NCBI RefSeq assembly: GCF_003287285.1 | Contig: NZ_QMIG01000005.1 | Coordinates: forward strand, 62,001 to 126,000 | Direction: 5' to 3' | DNA: 64,000 nucleotides | Origin: Phytoactinopolyspora halophila | GTDB taxonomy: Bacteria; Actinomycetota; Actinomycetes; Jiangellales; Jiangellaceae | Part shown: positions 52,229 through 61,650 of the stretch, one piece after another | How positions within the stretch are numbered: the stretch's first letter is position 1 | Layout: each line of letters starts with the position of its first letter | Program-made: the position numbers and the translations under genes | The notes under the pieces: model-generated | Database searches by the model: none | What the model was told of the DNA's origin: nothing | What the model saw: only the letters and a program-made list of their open reading frames with translations

Positions 52229-53386
52229 GTGCCGCGGTTAAGTGATGTCATCGCCGTTCTGGACGAGCAGTATCCACCGTCCTCGGCGGAGTCGTGGGAT
52301 GCGGTCGGCCTGGTTTGCGGCGATCCCGATGCCGACGTGCACCGCGTGCTGTTTGCCGTCGACCCGGTTGCCGCCGTTGCCGACGAGGCGATCGACTGGG
52401 GCGCCGACCTTCTCGTGACTCATCACCCGCTGTTCCTGCGGCCCGTACACGGTGTCGCGGCGACGACGCCCAAGGGCCGGCTCGTCCACCGCCTGGTGAC
52501 CAACGGCGCCGCGCTCTATACCGCGCACACCAACGCCGATAGTGCCGATCCCGGCGTCAGCGACGCCCTCGCCGACGCCATCGGGCTGCGTGACCTGCGC
52601 CCGCTCCGGCCGGACACCGGTGAGCCGCAAGACAAGCTGATTGTCTTCGTTCCCGAACCCGATACTCCGCAGGTTCTCGATGCGCTCACCACCGCGGGCG
52701 CGGGCATCATCGGCAACTACGAGCGCTGCGCGTGGATGACGTCCGGCACCGGCACGTTCCGGCCGGGCGCGGGCGCCAATCCCACCATCGGCGCGGTCGG
52801 GGACGTCGAGGAGGTCGCCGAGCACCGGTTGGAGATGGTGCTTCCCCGCCGCATCCGCGCGAGCGTCATTGCGGCACTGTACGAAGCCCACCCCTACGAG
52901 GAACCGGCATACGACATCTACGAGCTCGCCGACGTGCCGACGTCGGCCGGGCTGGGGCGCGTAGGCGTGCTCGACGAGCCCGAGTCGCTGCGCTCGTTCA
53001 CGCGCCGGGTCGCCGACGCGTTGCCGGCGACGGTTTCCGGAGTCCGCGCGGCGGGCGACCCCGAGGCGACCGTGCGCACCGTGGCCGTCTGTGGAGGTGC
53101 CGGGGACTCGCTGCTGGACGTGGCGCGCCGCGCCGGTGTCGACGCGTACGTCACCGGCGACCTCCGGCATCACCCGGCGTCCGAGGCGCTGGATGGCGGC
53201 GGGCCGGCGCTGCTCGACGTCGCGCACTGGGCCGGTGAGTGGCCCTGGCTGGGTCGAGCCGCCGATCGCCTGCTGGAAGGACTGGCGGCTCGTGGTAATA
53301 CGGTGGAGACTCGAATATCACAGATACCGACCGATCCGTGGACGCTGCACGAACCGGGCCGGTCAGCCGGCACCGGACGTGCCTGA
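52229..53386 (+). CDS. Nif3-like dinuclear metal-centre protein
   Basis: This 385-residue Nif3/YbgI-family protein is expected to form a hexameric toroid with two metals (LLVTHHPLFLRPVHGV, TAHTNADSADPGVSDALA, TGDLRHHPASEALDGGG, HWAGEWPW). It carries the middle NGG1p/CutA-like insert with AHPYEEPAYDIY. It is probably a GTP cyclohydrolase-I-type-2-like enzyme; the substrate is unsettled. GTG 52229. It leads the three-gene block equivalent to Rv2230c-Rv2228c. Confidence 0.92.
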   Translation: MPRLSDVIAVLDEQYPPSSAESWDAVGLVCGDPDADVHRVLFAVDPVAAVADEAIDWGADLLVTHHPLFLRPVHGVAATTPKGRLVHRLVTNGAALYTAHTNADSADPGVSDALADAIGLRDLRPLRPDTGEPQDKLIVFVPEPDTPQVLDALTTAGAGIIGNYERCAWMTSGTGTFRPGAGANPTIGAVGDVEEVAEHRLEMVLPRRIRASVIAALYEAHPYEEPAYDIYELADVPTSAGLGRVGVLDEPESLRSFTRRVADALPATVSGVRAAGDPEATVRTVAVCGGAGDSLLDVARRAGVDAYVTGDLRHHPASEALDGGGPALLDVAHWAGEWPWLGRAADRLLEGLAARGNTVETRISQIPTDPWTLHEPGRSAGTGRA

Positions 53387-53401
53387 GGAAGGGACCAACT
53401 C

Positions 53402-54145
53402 CTGAACGTTGACCCGGACGCCCAGCTCCGCCTGCTCGACGTGCAGGGGCTGGACCTGAAGCTGGACCAATTGGCGCACCGGCGGCGCACGCTGCCGGAG
53501 CTGAACGAACTCGAATCGCTGGCCGCAGAGCATGCTCGGCTCAGCGATGCACTCGTCGTCGCCCAGACCAAGGTGACCGACCTGGAGCGGGAACGAGAGC
53601 GTGCCGACAGCGACGTGGAGCAGGTGCGCGACCGCAAGGCCCGTGACCAGAAACGGCTCGACGCGGGGCAGGTCTCCTCGCCGAAGGAGCTGGAGAGCCT
53701 GCAACGCGAGGTCGAATCGCTCAACCGGCGGCAATCCGAACTGGAGGACGCCGAGATTGAGATCATGGAGCGGCTGGAGGAAGCCCAGAGCGAGGTCCAG
53801 TCGCTGACGGCGGAACGGGACAAGACGGCCGAGCGGGCCCGCGAGGTGCAGCAGACGCGCGACGCGAAATGGGCCGAGATCGATCAGGAGGCCGAGGAGG
53901 CCCGAACCCGGCGTGCCGAGCTCGTCGAGGAGCTGCCCACGGAGTTGATGGAGCTGTACGAGAAGATCCGCAGCTCGCAGGGTGGCATCGGGGCGGCGGC
54001 ACTGCGCCGGCGTACCTGCGAAGGTTGCCAGCTCCAGCTGGACGCGAGCGAGCTGAAGCGGATCGAGAGTTTCGCGCCCGAGGTGGTGGTCCGGCACGAG
54101 GAATGCCGCCGGATCCTCGTCCGGGTCGCCGATTCGGGCACGTGA
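53402..54145 (+). CDS. Coiled-coil zinc-ribbon protein (CT398/DUF164 type), CTG start likely
   Basis: The protein of about 247 residues is mostly a long helical hairpin (residues 10-185), followed by a C4 zinc ribbon. First pair CEGC is intact; in the second, usually CxxC, the sequence is HEEC, so one ligand is His. The conserved N-terminus (DPDAQLRLLDVQGLDLKLDQ) extends before the first GTG (53441), and GAGGAAGGG lies 8 bases before a CTG at 53402, which I take as start. It is between nif3 and the RNase H gene. Confidence 0.82.
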   Translation: MNVDPDAQLRLLDVQGLDLKLDQLAHRRRTLPELNELESLAAEHARLSDALVVAQTKVTDLERERERADSDVEQVRDRKARDQKRLDAGQVSSPKELESLQREVESLNRRQSELEDAEIEIMERLEEAQSEVQSLTAERDKTAERAREVQQTRDAKWAEIDQEAEEARTRRAELVEELPTELMELYEKIRSSQGGIGAAALRRRTCEGCQLQLDASELKRIESFAPEVVVRHEECRRILVRVADSGT

Positions 54146-54152
54146 CGGCGCG

Positions 54153-55439
54153 ATGACTCAACTCATCGTGGAGGCCGACGGCGGCTCGCGGGGGAACCCC
54201 GGGCCCGCGGCATTCGGGGCGGTAGTTCGCTCGGCCGGATCGGGCGAGGTGCTGGCAGAGGTCGGAGAGACCATCGGCTCGGCGACGAACAACGTCGCCG
54301 AGTACCGGGGGCTGATCGCCGGACTCGAACTGGCGTCGGCTATCGATCCGCAGGCGCAAGTCGAGGTGCGGCTGGATTCCAAGCTCGTCGTCGAGCAGAT
54401 GAGTGGCCGCTGGCGAGTCAAGCACGCCGATCTGCGCCCGCTGGCCCTGGAGGCGCAGCGGATCTTCCCTCCGGAGCACGTCACGTACACGTGGGTGCCA
54501 CGCGAGCGAAACGCCCACGCCGACCGCTTGCTCAACGACGCTCTGGACGGCAAGCCCGTGTCCGCGCCAGCCAAGTCCGAACTGCCGGCCGGGCCGGAGA
54601 CCATCACCGGAGCGCTGTGGGACGACGCCGTGACGACGGCCACCGGTCCCGCGAGGCTGCCCGACGTCCAGCCTCCCGAACACGTCAGCCATGTCGACAC
54701 CTCCGACGAGGACACGCTCGCTACCGGAGATGCGCGATCCGCCGAGGGGGACGTGGACGATGCGGCCCCTGGCGCCCGGGCGGTGACACCGGCGTCGGCG
54801 CCGGAGCAGCCCACCACCCTCGTCCTGGTGCGGCATGGCCGCACGCCGATGACCGAAGCCCGGATCTTCTGCGGCGGAGACACGGAAGGCCCACAGCTGG
54901 ATGATGTCGGGCGTGCGCAGGCTGAACGAGCCGCGAGGGCGCTCGCGGCGGGCACGCCCGTGGCGTTGCCTCCCGGGACGGAGCCGGTGATCGTGTCGTC
55001 GCCGATGCTGCGAACCAGGCAGACCGCGGACATGATCGCCGCGCGGCTGGGTGTCGAGAAGGTGACGACGGACGAGCAGTGGCGCGAATGCGAGTTCGGC
55101 TCGTGGGATGGCCTGACACTGGCCGAGATCACGGAACGTTTTCCCGACGAGGCGGCGCAGTGGCTGTCCTCCACGTCGTCACGGGCGCCGGGCGGCGAAT
55201 CGCTGGATGATATGGCCGCGCGCGTCATCGCCGCCCGCGATCGGGTAGTGGAGCGTTACCCAGGGCAGATCGTGGTAATCGTGACGCATTCGATGCCCGT
55301 GCGGGCGTTGGTGCAGCTGACGTTGGAGGCGCCGCCGAGCGCGATGTTCCGGTTGCGTCCCGCGCCGGGATCGCTGACCGAGATCCAGCATTACAGCGAT
55401 GGCGGGATCGCCTTGGGCGGGTTCAATCTCCGGCCCTGA
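54153..55439 (+). CDS. Bifunctional RNase H / acid phosphatase
   Basis: This 428-residue fusion has an N-terminal RNase HI domain with acidic residues in IVEADGGSRGNPG, NNVAEYRGLIAGL, VRLDSKLVVEQ and RNAHADRL, and a C-terminal histidine phosphatase with the LVLVRHGRTPMTE catalytic motif and later VTHSMPVRAL. Equivalent to Rv2228c of M. tuberculosis, where the C-terminal domain has alpha-ribazole phosphatase-like activity. A linker of about 80 acidic residues joins them. It starts 7 bp after the zinc-ribbon gene. Confidence 0.95.
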   Translation: MTQLIVEADGGSRGNPGPAAFGAVVRSAGSGEVLAEVGETIGSATNNVAEYRGLIAGLELASAIDPQAQVEVRLDSKLVVEQMSGRWRVKHADLRPLALEAQRIFPPEHVTYTWVPRERNAHADRLLNDALDGKPVSAPAKSELPAGPETITGALWDDAVTTATGPARLPDVQPPEHVSHVDTSDEDTLATGDARSAEGDVDDAAPGARAVTPASAPEQPTTLVLVRHGRTPMTEARIFCGGDTEGPQLDDVGRAQAERAARALAAGTPVALPPGTEPVIVSSPMLRTRQTADMIAARLGVEKVTTDEQWRECEFGSWDGLTLAEITERFPDEAAQWLSSTSSRAPGGESLDDMAARVIAARDRVVERYPGQIVVIVTHSMPVRALVQLTLEAPPSAMFRLRPAPGSLTEIQHYSDGGIALGGFNLRP

Positions 55440-55477
55440 CTCTGACGGACGCCAGAGTGTCGGCGTCCGGGCATACC

Positions 55478-56590
55478 ATGAGCCACATGGTCCCTACGAT
55501 CACGCGCCCTCAGGTGTTGAGCTTCCGGGTGCGGGCTCAGCAGCTCGACCGGGAATCCGGTCTGGCTGGTGATACCGCCCTGCTGAACGGCGGTGTGCAG
55601 GATACGGGACCTGATGGCGGGCTGTGGGCGCTCGTCAACCGTGGCGTGGACACCGCCACGCTGGGCCCGGACGAGCTCGCCACGGCGTGGACCATACGCG
55701 GCGCTCCGCACCTGTATCGGCGCGCCGACCTGCCGTCGGTGGCCGCCGCCGTCTGGCCCTTCTCGGAGGCGGATGCAGGAAAGCGGATCTTCGACGCGTC
55801 CAAGCCGCTCAAAGAGGCTGGTATCGGCAACCTCGAGGCGCTGGAAGCCGTCGCGACGACGATGCGTTCGGTCGTCACGGAACCGATGAGGAAGGGTGAG
55901 GTCTCCTCCCGCCTGGCGGCCTTGATGGAGGAACCGTATCTGCGGTTCTGCCGGCCGTGTGACGCCATCCATCTGTACGAGATGCCGTTCCGCCTGGCGG
56001 CGTTGCCAGCGGGACTGGAGTTGCAGGCGGGCACGTCGCCTCCGGTGCTCCAGCGGATCGCCGGGTTCGAACGGGTCAGTGAGGTGCCGCCGCGGTTCGA
56101 TGTCATCCGCACCTACCTCGCGATGTACGGTCCAGCCACGCCGCAGCAGGTCGCGGGCTACCTCGACGCAGCGGTCAAAGACGTGAAGGCGCGTTGGCCA
56201 GATGATGTGACCGAGGTGACGGTCGAAGGGGAGACTCGCTGGCTGTTGAGCTCGGACGTCGACGCGCTCGACGCGGGTCCGGTGGGCGCCGTTCGCCTGC
56301 TCGGGCCGTACGATGCCTATCTTCAAGCCAAGGACAGGTCCTTGCTGGTGGACGATCCGGCCCGTGCCAAGGCGTTGTGGCCCGTGCTCGGCCGTCCCGG
56401 CGCGGTCCTGGTTGACGGCGAGATCGCCGGGATGTGGCGCCCGCGCAAGTCCGGCACGAAGCTGGAGCTCTCGATCGAGTTGTGGGAATCGCTCCCGGCG
56501 CACGTCCGCGAGGCGATAGCCGTCGAGGCCGAGCGGCTGGCCGCGTTCCGGCAAGTGCGGCTCGCCGGTGTTCACGGAGTAGATGGTTGA
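55478..56590 (+). CDS. Winged-helix DNA-binding domain protein (HTH_42 / AlkZ-like)
   Basis: This protein of about 370 residues is of the HTH_42 type: VLSFRVRAQQLDR near the start, ALVNRGVDTATLGPDELATAW, HLYRRADLP, and VAGYLDAAVKDVKARWPDDV. AlkZ-type members are DNA glycosylases that remove interstrand crosslinks with a QxD/QxQ motif; RAQQLDR could be part of that motif, but the activity is not assured. Start choice among GTG 55457, ATG 55478 and ATG 55487 is open. Confidence 0.8.
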   Translation: MSHMVPTITRPQVLSFRVRAQQLDRESGLAGDTALLNGGVQDTGPDGGLWALVNRGVDTATLGPDELATAWTIRGAPHLYRRADLPSVAAAVWPFSEADAGKRIFDASKPLKEAGIGNLEALEAVATTMRSVVTEPMRKGEVSSRLAALMEEPYLRFCRPCDAIHLYEMPFRLAALPAGLELQAGTSPPVLQRIAGFERVSEVPPRFDVIRTYLAMYGPATPQQVAGYLDAAVKDVKARWPDDVTEVTVEGETRWLLSSDVDALDAGPVGAVRLLGPYDAYLQAKDRSLLVDDPARAKALWPVLGRPGAVLVDGEIAGMWRPRKSGTKLELSIELWESLPAHVREAIAVEAERLAAFRQVRLAGVHGVDG

Positions 56591-56666
56591 TTCCTGGCGA
56601 TCGTTGACGGGGATCGGGTCCGCGCCGGAGTCCTCCCTGCATCGCCGGAGCTCTCGTTGCACTTGT

Positions 56667-56718
56667 TACCCCTAGGGGGTATCGTGACAATTACTTCCAA
56701 CGCTACCCCCTAGGGGTA
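56667..56718. promoter_or_regulatory. Two CsoR-like copper operator boxes
   Basis: TACCCCTAGGGGGTA (56667-56681) and TACCCCCTAGGGGTA (56704-56718) are near-palindromic C/G-tract sites, 37 bp centre to centre. Such boxes bind CsoR-family copper repressors in actinobacteria. They lie upstream of the copper genes; no csoR gene is in the window. Confidence 0.85.
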
Positions 56719-56761
56719 TAGCGTAGAAGCGAGGCGAAAGGGCAGATACGGCGACTGCTGA

Positions 56762-56815
56762 AAGGCCGTTCGCCAGGCCGGCTACGACGCGCACGGAGCA
56801 GGGGAGAGGGCGTAG
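56762..56815 (+). pseudogene. Possible C-terminal scrap of a CopZ-like metallochaperone
   Basis: Right after an in-frame TGA the bases read KAVRQAGYDAHGAGERA then TAG. The AVRQAGYDA ending is typical of heavy-metal-associated domains such as CopZ. Together with the operator it suggests that the chaperone gene was deleted down to its end. It is too short to be certain. Confidence 0.4.
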
Positions 56816-56971
56816 ATGAATGCCCCACTGAAGACCGCCGCCTACTTCGCCGTCCTGGTGCTGGTGTTCGCCGGTGCGTTCGGCGTGGGCAGTCTCACCG
56901 CCAGTCCGGTGGACGGGCCTGACGACGGCGTTCGCAGCGATGACCACGGACCAGAACGGAGCACCCGATGA
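56816..56971 (+). CDS. 51-aa single-span membrane protein coupled to copA
   Basis: The peptide [20 protein letters not shown]... has one membrane helix (about residues 7-27) and a hydrophilic, Asp/His-containing outer tail ending PERSTR. GGGGAGAGGG precedes ATG 56816. The TGA overlaps the copA ATG (ATGA at 56968-56971), so it is surely translated if copA is. In relatives similar N-termini belong to much longer copper-binding proteins, so this may be a shortened form; that comparison is from memory. Confidence 0.75.
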   Translation: MNAPLKTAAYFAVLVLVFAGAFGVGSLTASPVDGPDDGVRSDDHGPERSTR

Positions 56972-59286
56972 CGACGCACGCGGCCGGCAAGCCGCCTGGT
57001 ACCGAGGCCTCGGCTTCCGAGCGGATGTCGCGCATCGAGATCGCGATCGGTGGGATGACCTGCGCATCGTGCGCGGCCCGGATAGAGAAGAAGCTCAACC
57101 GCGTCGACGGCGTCACCGCGTCGGTGAACTTCGCCACCGAGAAGGCGCAGGTCGAATACTCGGACGCGGTCGCACCGGACGAGCTGGTCAGCGTTGTCGA
57201 GCAAGCCGGTTATCAGGCGAGCTTGCCACCCATGTCCGACACCTCGTCGGGCCGCACCGAGGTGTCCGGCGAGGCCGACGTGGACGACGTGGACGACGCA
57301 CACGACCGCGAGCTGGAGTCGCTACGGTTCCGGGTGATCATCAGCGCGGTCCTGTCCCTGCCGGTCATCGCCATGGCCATGGTGCCGGCCTTGCAGTTTG
57401 AACATTGGCAGTGGCTCTCACTGACGTTGGCCGCACCCGTGGTCATCTGGGGTGGATGGCCGCTGCACAAGGCCGCGTGGACGAACCTGAAACACGCGAC
57501 GGCGACCATGGACACGCTCATCTCCATGGGAACCGGCGCGGCGTTGCTCTGGTCGGTCTACGCGCTGTTCTTCGGTACCGCCGGCGAGCCGGGGATGAGC
57601 CATTCCTTCGAGCTCACTGTCTCGCGCACCGACGGGCTGTCCAACATCTACCTCGAAGTCGGAGCCGGAGTGGTGACGTTCATCCTGCTCGGCCGCTACT
57701 TCGAGGTCCGCTCGAAGCGTCGCGCGGGTGCCGCGCTGCGGGCGTTGCTGGAGCTGGGCGCGAAGGAAGTGTCGATCCTCCGTGATGGGCGCGAGGTGCG
57801 CGTGCCCGCCGGTGAGCTGATGGTCGACGACGTCTTCGTCGTGCGCCCGGGAGAGAAGATCGCGACCGACGGCGTCGTCGTCGAGGGCTCGTCCGCGGTC
57901 GACGAGAGCATGCTCACCGGGGAATCCGTCCCAGTCGAGGTCGGCCCGGGTGACCGCGTGACCGGTGCCACGGTCAACGCCGGTGGCCGTCTCGTCGTAC
58001 GGGCGAGCAGGGTGGGTGGCGACACCCAGCTGGCCCAGATGGTGAAGCTCGTCGAGGAGGCACAGTCCGGCAAGGCCGCCATACAGCGGCTGGCCGACCG
58101 CGTGTCCGGCGTGCTGGTGCCGGGCGCGATCGCGATCGCCGTCGCGGCCCTGGGGTACTGGCTCGGCACCGGAAGTTCCCCGGCCACGGCGTTCACCGCG
58201 GCGGTCGCAGTTCTGATCATCGCCTGCCCGTGCGCGCTGGGTCTGGCCACGCCACTGGCGCTCATGGTGGGTACCGGCCGTGGCGCTGCGATGGGTGTGC
58301 TGATCAAGGGACCGGAGGTGCTGGAGTCCACCCGGAAGGTCGACACGATCGTGTTGGACAAGACGGGCACCGTCACCACCGGACAGATGACGCTCATCGA
58401 CGTCGTCGTCGATGGAGACACCTCGAAGGACGAGGCCCTGCGCCTGGTCGGCGCGCTGGAGAACGCGTCCGAGCATCCCATTGCCCAGGCCATCGCCAGG
58501 GCAGCGGAGCAACGCGTCGGCGACCTTCCCGAGGTGGAGTCCTTTGAGAACGTCGAGGGCCAGGGCGTCCAGGGCGTCGTCGACGGCTACGCCGTCGTCG
58601 CCGGGCGGGAGAGCCTGTTGGCGGACTGGTCACAGCCGCTCAGCGCGGAGTTGACGGAGGCCAAGCTCACCGCTGAGCGGCGGGGCCAAACGGCGATAGC
58701 CGCCGGGTGGGACGGTGCGGCCCGGGCACTGCTGGTGGTCGCCGACGCGATCAAGCCGACGAGCGCGGAGGCGATCAGCCAGCTTCGCGAGCTCGGGCTG
58801 ACGCCGATTCTGCTCACCGGGGACAACGAGACCGTCGCGCGTTCCGTGGCTGCCGAGGTCGGCATCGCCGAGGTCATCGCGGAGGTACTGCCGAAGGATA
58901 AGGTCGAGGTGGTGCGCCGCCTGCAAGGCGACGGCAAGATCGTCGCGATGGTCGGTGACGGTATTAACGATGCCGCCGCTCTCGCCCAGGCCGATCTGGG
59001 GTTGGCAATGGGAACCGGCACCGATGTCGCCATGGAAGCGGGGGACCTCACACTGGTGCGAGGTGACCTACGAGCCGCGGTCGATGCGATCCGGCTGTCC
59101 CGCCGGACGTTGGGGACGATCAAGACCAACCTGATGTGGGCGTTCGGCTACAACACGGCCGCCATTCCGATAGCTGCCGCGGGACTGCTCAACCCGATGC
59201 TGGCCGGTGCGGCGATGGGCCTGTCCAGTGTCAGCGTTGTGATGAACAGCCTGCGCTTGCAGCGGTTCCAGCCAGTTCGTCGCTAG
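56968..59286 (+). CDS. copA: Copper-translocating P1B-type ATPase
   Basis: The 772-residue exporter begins with one heavy-metal domain ([17 protein letters not shown], Cys32 and Cys35), and has eight expected membrane helices, the ion-path motif C420-P-C422 ([12 protein letters not shown]), phosphorylation Asp464 (DKTGTVTTG), the HP motif (SEHPIAQAI) and [10 protein letters not shown] around 663-672. The CPC motif and MTCxxC domain fit Cu(I) export. ATG 56968 overlaps the small membrane gene. CsoR-like boxes upstream indicate copper induction. Confidence 0.95.
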   Translation: MTTHAAGKPPGTEASASERMSRIEIAIGGMTCASCAARIEKKLNRVDGVTASVNFATEKAQVEYSDAVAPDELVSVVEQAGYQASLPPMSDTSSGRTEVSGEADVDDVDDAHDRELESLRFRVIISAVLSLPVIAMAMVPALQFEHWQWLSLTLAAPVVIWGGWPLHKAAWTNLKHATATMDTLISMGTGAALLWSVYALFFGTAGEPGMSHSFELTVSRTDGLSNIYLEVGAGVVTFILLGRYFEVRSKRRAGAALRALLELGAKEVSILRDGREVRVPAGELMVDDVFVVRPGEKIATDGVVVEGSSAVDESMLTGESVPVEVGPGDRVTGATVNAGGRLVVRASRVGGDTQLAQMVKLVEEAQSGKAAIQRLADRVSGVLVPGAIAIAVAALGYWLGTGSSPATAFTAAVAVLIIACPCALGLATPLALMVGTGRGAAMGVLIKGPEVLESTRKVDTIVLDKTGTVTTGQMTLIDVVVDGDTSKDEALRLVGALENASEHPIAQAIARAAEQRVGDLPEVESFENVEGQGVQGVVDGYAVVAGRESLLADWSQPLSAELTEAKLTAERRGQTAIAAGWDGAARALLVVADAIKPTSAEAISQLRELGLTPILLTGDNETVARSVAAEVGIAEVIAEVLPKDKVEVVRRLQGDGKIVAMVGDGINDAAALAQADLGLAMGTGTDVAMEAGDLTLVRGDLRAAVDAIRLSRRTLGTIKTNLMWAFGYNTAAIPIAAAGLLNPMLAGAAMGLSSVSVVMNSLRLQRFQPVRR

Positions 59287-59332
59287 GGACAGTCAGGTGG
59301 TGACGACGCCAGCCGAGCCGATCTGAACGTAG

Positions 59333-59390
59333 ACCTGAAGGAACCGACATCATCGAGGCTATGACCTCGATGATGTCGGTTCCTTCAGGT
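59333..59390. repeat. Palindromic 3'-end repeat, copy B (26-bp perfect stem)
   Basis: Arms 59333-59358 and 59365-59390 are perfectly complementary with loop CTATGA; the core is GGAACCGACATCATCGAGG. It lies 46 bp after copA and is a likely terminator. It is the best-preserved member of the family that includes 14778 and 60518. Confidence 0.9.
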
Positions 59391-59468
59391 GTGTTGGTGG
59401 TGTGTGGATATCCACAGGCATCGTTGAGATCGCAGTGCCATCCACAGATCGCACTTGGGGCATGGCGG

Positions 59469-60470
59469 GTGGATCGTGTCGTGTCCAGGCTTGATCGCGT
59501 GGTGCGCGGATACGGTATTGCTCGGTGGTCCACCACGGACGGTTCGAATCCCTCGCGTGGCGACGAGCTCGACGCCGCGATTCAGCAGATCGTGCGGGAG
59601 CAGGACGGCGTGTTCCGTCTCGACCAGGTCGCGACCCTGGTGAGCTGGTCGATGGCGGACCATGCCGTGAGGACTGGTCGGTGGAGTAGGCCGCACCGAG
59701 GTGTGTATGTCGCACACAACTCCGATCTCACGAAACGGCAGGAGTCGTGGGTGTGTCTGCTCGCTGGTCCGCCGGGTTCGGCACTGGGCGGGTTGACTGC
59801 GGCCGAGCTCGATGGCTTGCGAGGATTTGATGCGGCCGGAACGTACCTGGTAGTGCCCCTCAAATCGCGGTCACCAACCCGCCCCGGGCTCGTCGTGAAG
59901 AGGTCGGGGGAGTTGACCGACGGGGACGTGCACCCCTCCCGGCGCCCGCGTCGCACCCGCGTGCCACGCAGCTTGGTGGATGCCGCGTCCTGGCAGGGGA
60001 GCACGGGACGGGCGAGCAGCATCATCCTCGCCGGGGTTCAGCAACGGCTCGTCCGGCCCGACGACCTGCGGGACGCGTTGGCTCGCCGGGGCAGATGCCG
60101 GAACCGTCTGGTGATCCGCCAGTCGATCTACGACGCCGAGGGCGGCATCGCGTCCGTGCCGGAACGCGATTTCGGTCGGATCGTGCGCATGTTCACGTTG
60201 CCCGAACCGGAGCGTCAAGCTGTCATCCAGCGTTCCGACGGCAGGTTCTACCTTGACGCGCATTGGCGTAAGTACGGCGTGAGCTCGGAGGTTCACGGAA
60301 TCCAGCACCTGGAGCTGTTCTCCTGGGACGCCGACCTGGACCGTCAGGCCATCGTGGCCGCGCGGGGCCTGCGCGTGCTGCCGTTCAGTTCCTATGCCGT
60401 CCGCCATCGCAAGGAACATGTCGGCAGGTTGCTGACCGAAGCACTTCGCAACGCTGGCTGGCGTGGTTGA
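59469..60470 (+). CDS. AbiEi-like / DUF559-type endonuclease-fold protein
   Basis: This protein of about 333 residues has an N-terminal winged helix (AAIQQIVREQDGVFRLDQVATL) followed by SRPHRGVYVAHNSDLT and a C-terminal segment RFYLDAHWRKYGVSSEVHG, close to the D...ExH pattern of Vsr/DUF559 nuclease folds. Such proteins are frequent single genes in actinobacteria and are often called AbiEi-type antitoxins, though no AbiEii toxin is adjacent. GTG 59469 is preferred; the open frame back to 59361 would overlap hairpin B. Confidence 0.7.
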   Translation: MDRVVSRLDRVVRGYGIARWSTTDGSNPSRGDELDAAIQQIVREQDGVFRLDQVATLVSWSMADHAVRTGRWSRPHRGVYVAHNSDLTKRQESWVCLLAGPPGSALGGLTAAELDGLRGFDAAGTYLVVPLKSRSPTRPGLVVKRSGELTDGDVHPSRRPRRTRVPRSLVDAASWQGSTGRASSIILAGVQQRLVRPDDLRDALARRGRCRNRLVIRQSIYDAEGGIASVPERDFGRIVRMFTLPEPERQAVIQRSDGRFYLDAHWRKYGVSSEVHGIQHLELFSWDADLDRQAIVAARGLRVLPFSSYAVRHRKEHVGRLLTEALRNAGWRG

Positions 60471-60517
60471 GCGCTCACCGCGAATCTGGCACACCGCAGG
60501 AGACGACGTGCTGGCCG

Positions 60518-60566
60518 AAAGAACCGACATTGTTGAGGTCATAGCCTCGACGATGTCGGTTCCTTT
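60518..60566. repeat. Palindromic 3'-end repeat, copy C
   Basis: Arms AAAGAACCGACAT...GAGG (60518-60538) and CCTCGACGATGTCGG... (60545-60566) pair with a few mismatches around a 6-base loop. It lies between the converging AbiEi-like and yaaA genes. Confidence 0.8.
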
Positions 60567-60575
60567 GGGGACGAG

Positions 60576-61394
60576 TCAGGTGGTGACGACGTCGAGGGTC
60601 CAGCTGTGTCCGGTGCTCTGGGGCTCGACGAGTTCTGCCTTCCACCCCAGACCGACGATCATCGCGGCGAGGTCGGCGGCCGTCTCCGGATCGTCGTCGT
60701 GTTCCAGGATCGCGCGCACGAGCCGGCCCTTGGTCGCCTTGTTGTGATGGCTGACGACGACGCGCTTGCCGTCGCCGCGTTCGTGCAGGACCCGCACCTT
60801 CACGACGTTTTCCGCGACGTCGGGAGACGGCCGCCAGAAGCTGGCGTAGGTGCTGGAGCGCAGATCAACGACGACGCCGCCCGCGGCAGCGGACGGCAGT
60901 ACCTCCCGCAGCGCTGGCCGCCAGCATGCGGCCAGCCCGCCGATGCCCGGCAGGGAAACGCCACCACCCAACCGGTATGCCGGGATCCGATCCGTAGGGC
61001 GCAGCAGTCCCCACAGGCCGCTGACGATGCCGATCCGCTCGTCGGCGCGCCGGGCCGCTTCAGCGTCGAGCCCGGTGTCAAGGCCGGTGTCGAGGCCAGC
61101 CTGAGGCGCGGCCAGCCCCAGCGCATCGAACAGGACGCCGGTGTAGACGTCGCGGGCAGGTGCGGCCGGTGAACGGGCGAGCTCGGCGTTGCGGGCGACG
61201 TCGTCAGCCTGGCGCGGGCCGAGACCCAGCGTGGTCACCGCCTGATCCGGATCCATCTCGCACAGGCGCACGAGCGCGGCCATGACGTCGACACGGGTCG
61301 CGGTGAGCTCGGGGAAGGAAAGCGCATCGAGATCGACAGGTGCTCCGCTGTCTGGTGGCGACTTTCCCTCGGACGGCGGGAGCAGAATCAACAC
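60576..61394 (-). CDS. yaaA: YaaA-family peroxide stress protein
   Basis: This DUF328 protein of about 272 residues opens with VLILLPPSEGKS and contains RIGIVSGLWGLLRPTDRIPAYRLGGG and VVSHHNKATKGRLVRA. In E. coli YaaA lowers intracellular iron-driven damage during peroxide stress, and the fold binds DNA. GTG 61394 puts the family N-terminus at the start; GTG 61418 is an alternative. A short internal repeat GLDTGLDTGLDAE reflects slippage-prone DNA. Confidence 0.9.
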   Translation of the reverse strand: MLILLPPSEGKSPPDSGAPVDLDALSFPELTATRVDVMAALVRLCEMDPDQAVTTLGLGPRQADDVARNAELARSPAAPARDVYTGVLFDALGLAAPQAGLDTGLDTGLDAEAARRADERIGIVSGLWGLLRPTDRIPAYRLGGGVSLPGIGGLAACWRPALREVLPSAAAGGVVVDLRSSTYASFWRPSPDVAENVVKVRVLHERGDGKRVVVSHHNKATKGRLVRAILEHDDDPETAADLAAMIVGLGWKAELVEPQSTGHSWTLDVVTT

Positions 61395-61452
61395 GGCTCG
61401 CAGTGTAGAAAGATGCACGCTGCCGGTCGCCGAGTGGGGTCGAAACGGCCAG

Positions 61453-61500
61453 GTGTCCGGCCCGGTGTCCGGCCTCGTGTCCGGCTTGGTCCCCGGCGGC
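61453..61500. repeat. Four tandem 12-bp units upstream of glycyl-tRNA synthetase
   Basis: Units GTGTCCGGCCCG, GTGTCCGGCCTC, GTGTCCGGCTTG and a diverged GTCCCCGGCGGC run head to tail. They lie between yaaA and glyQS, 150 bp before the latter. No function is known. Confidence 0.75.
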
Positions 61501-61650
61501 GTATCCTCCGTTCACCCCCTCATCCCGACCGGGACACGCCCCCGCATCCGGCCCGTACGGGCGGGTCCGGAAAGGGTGACCACAATCGGTAGACCAAGAT
61601 TGTCGAGTCGATTCGTCGTCAGACCGCATCCGGCAATAGGCTAGCCCGCT

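Noticed and set aside
59540-59570. GGTTCGAATCCC resembling a tRNA T arm
   Set aside because: Flanking bases do not form the T stem or acceptor, and it lies within the AbiEi-like coding frame.
61419-61650. Possible T-box before glycyl-tRNA synthetase
   Set aside because: No T-box consensus or antiterminator pairing could be found by eye.
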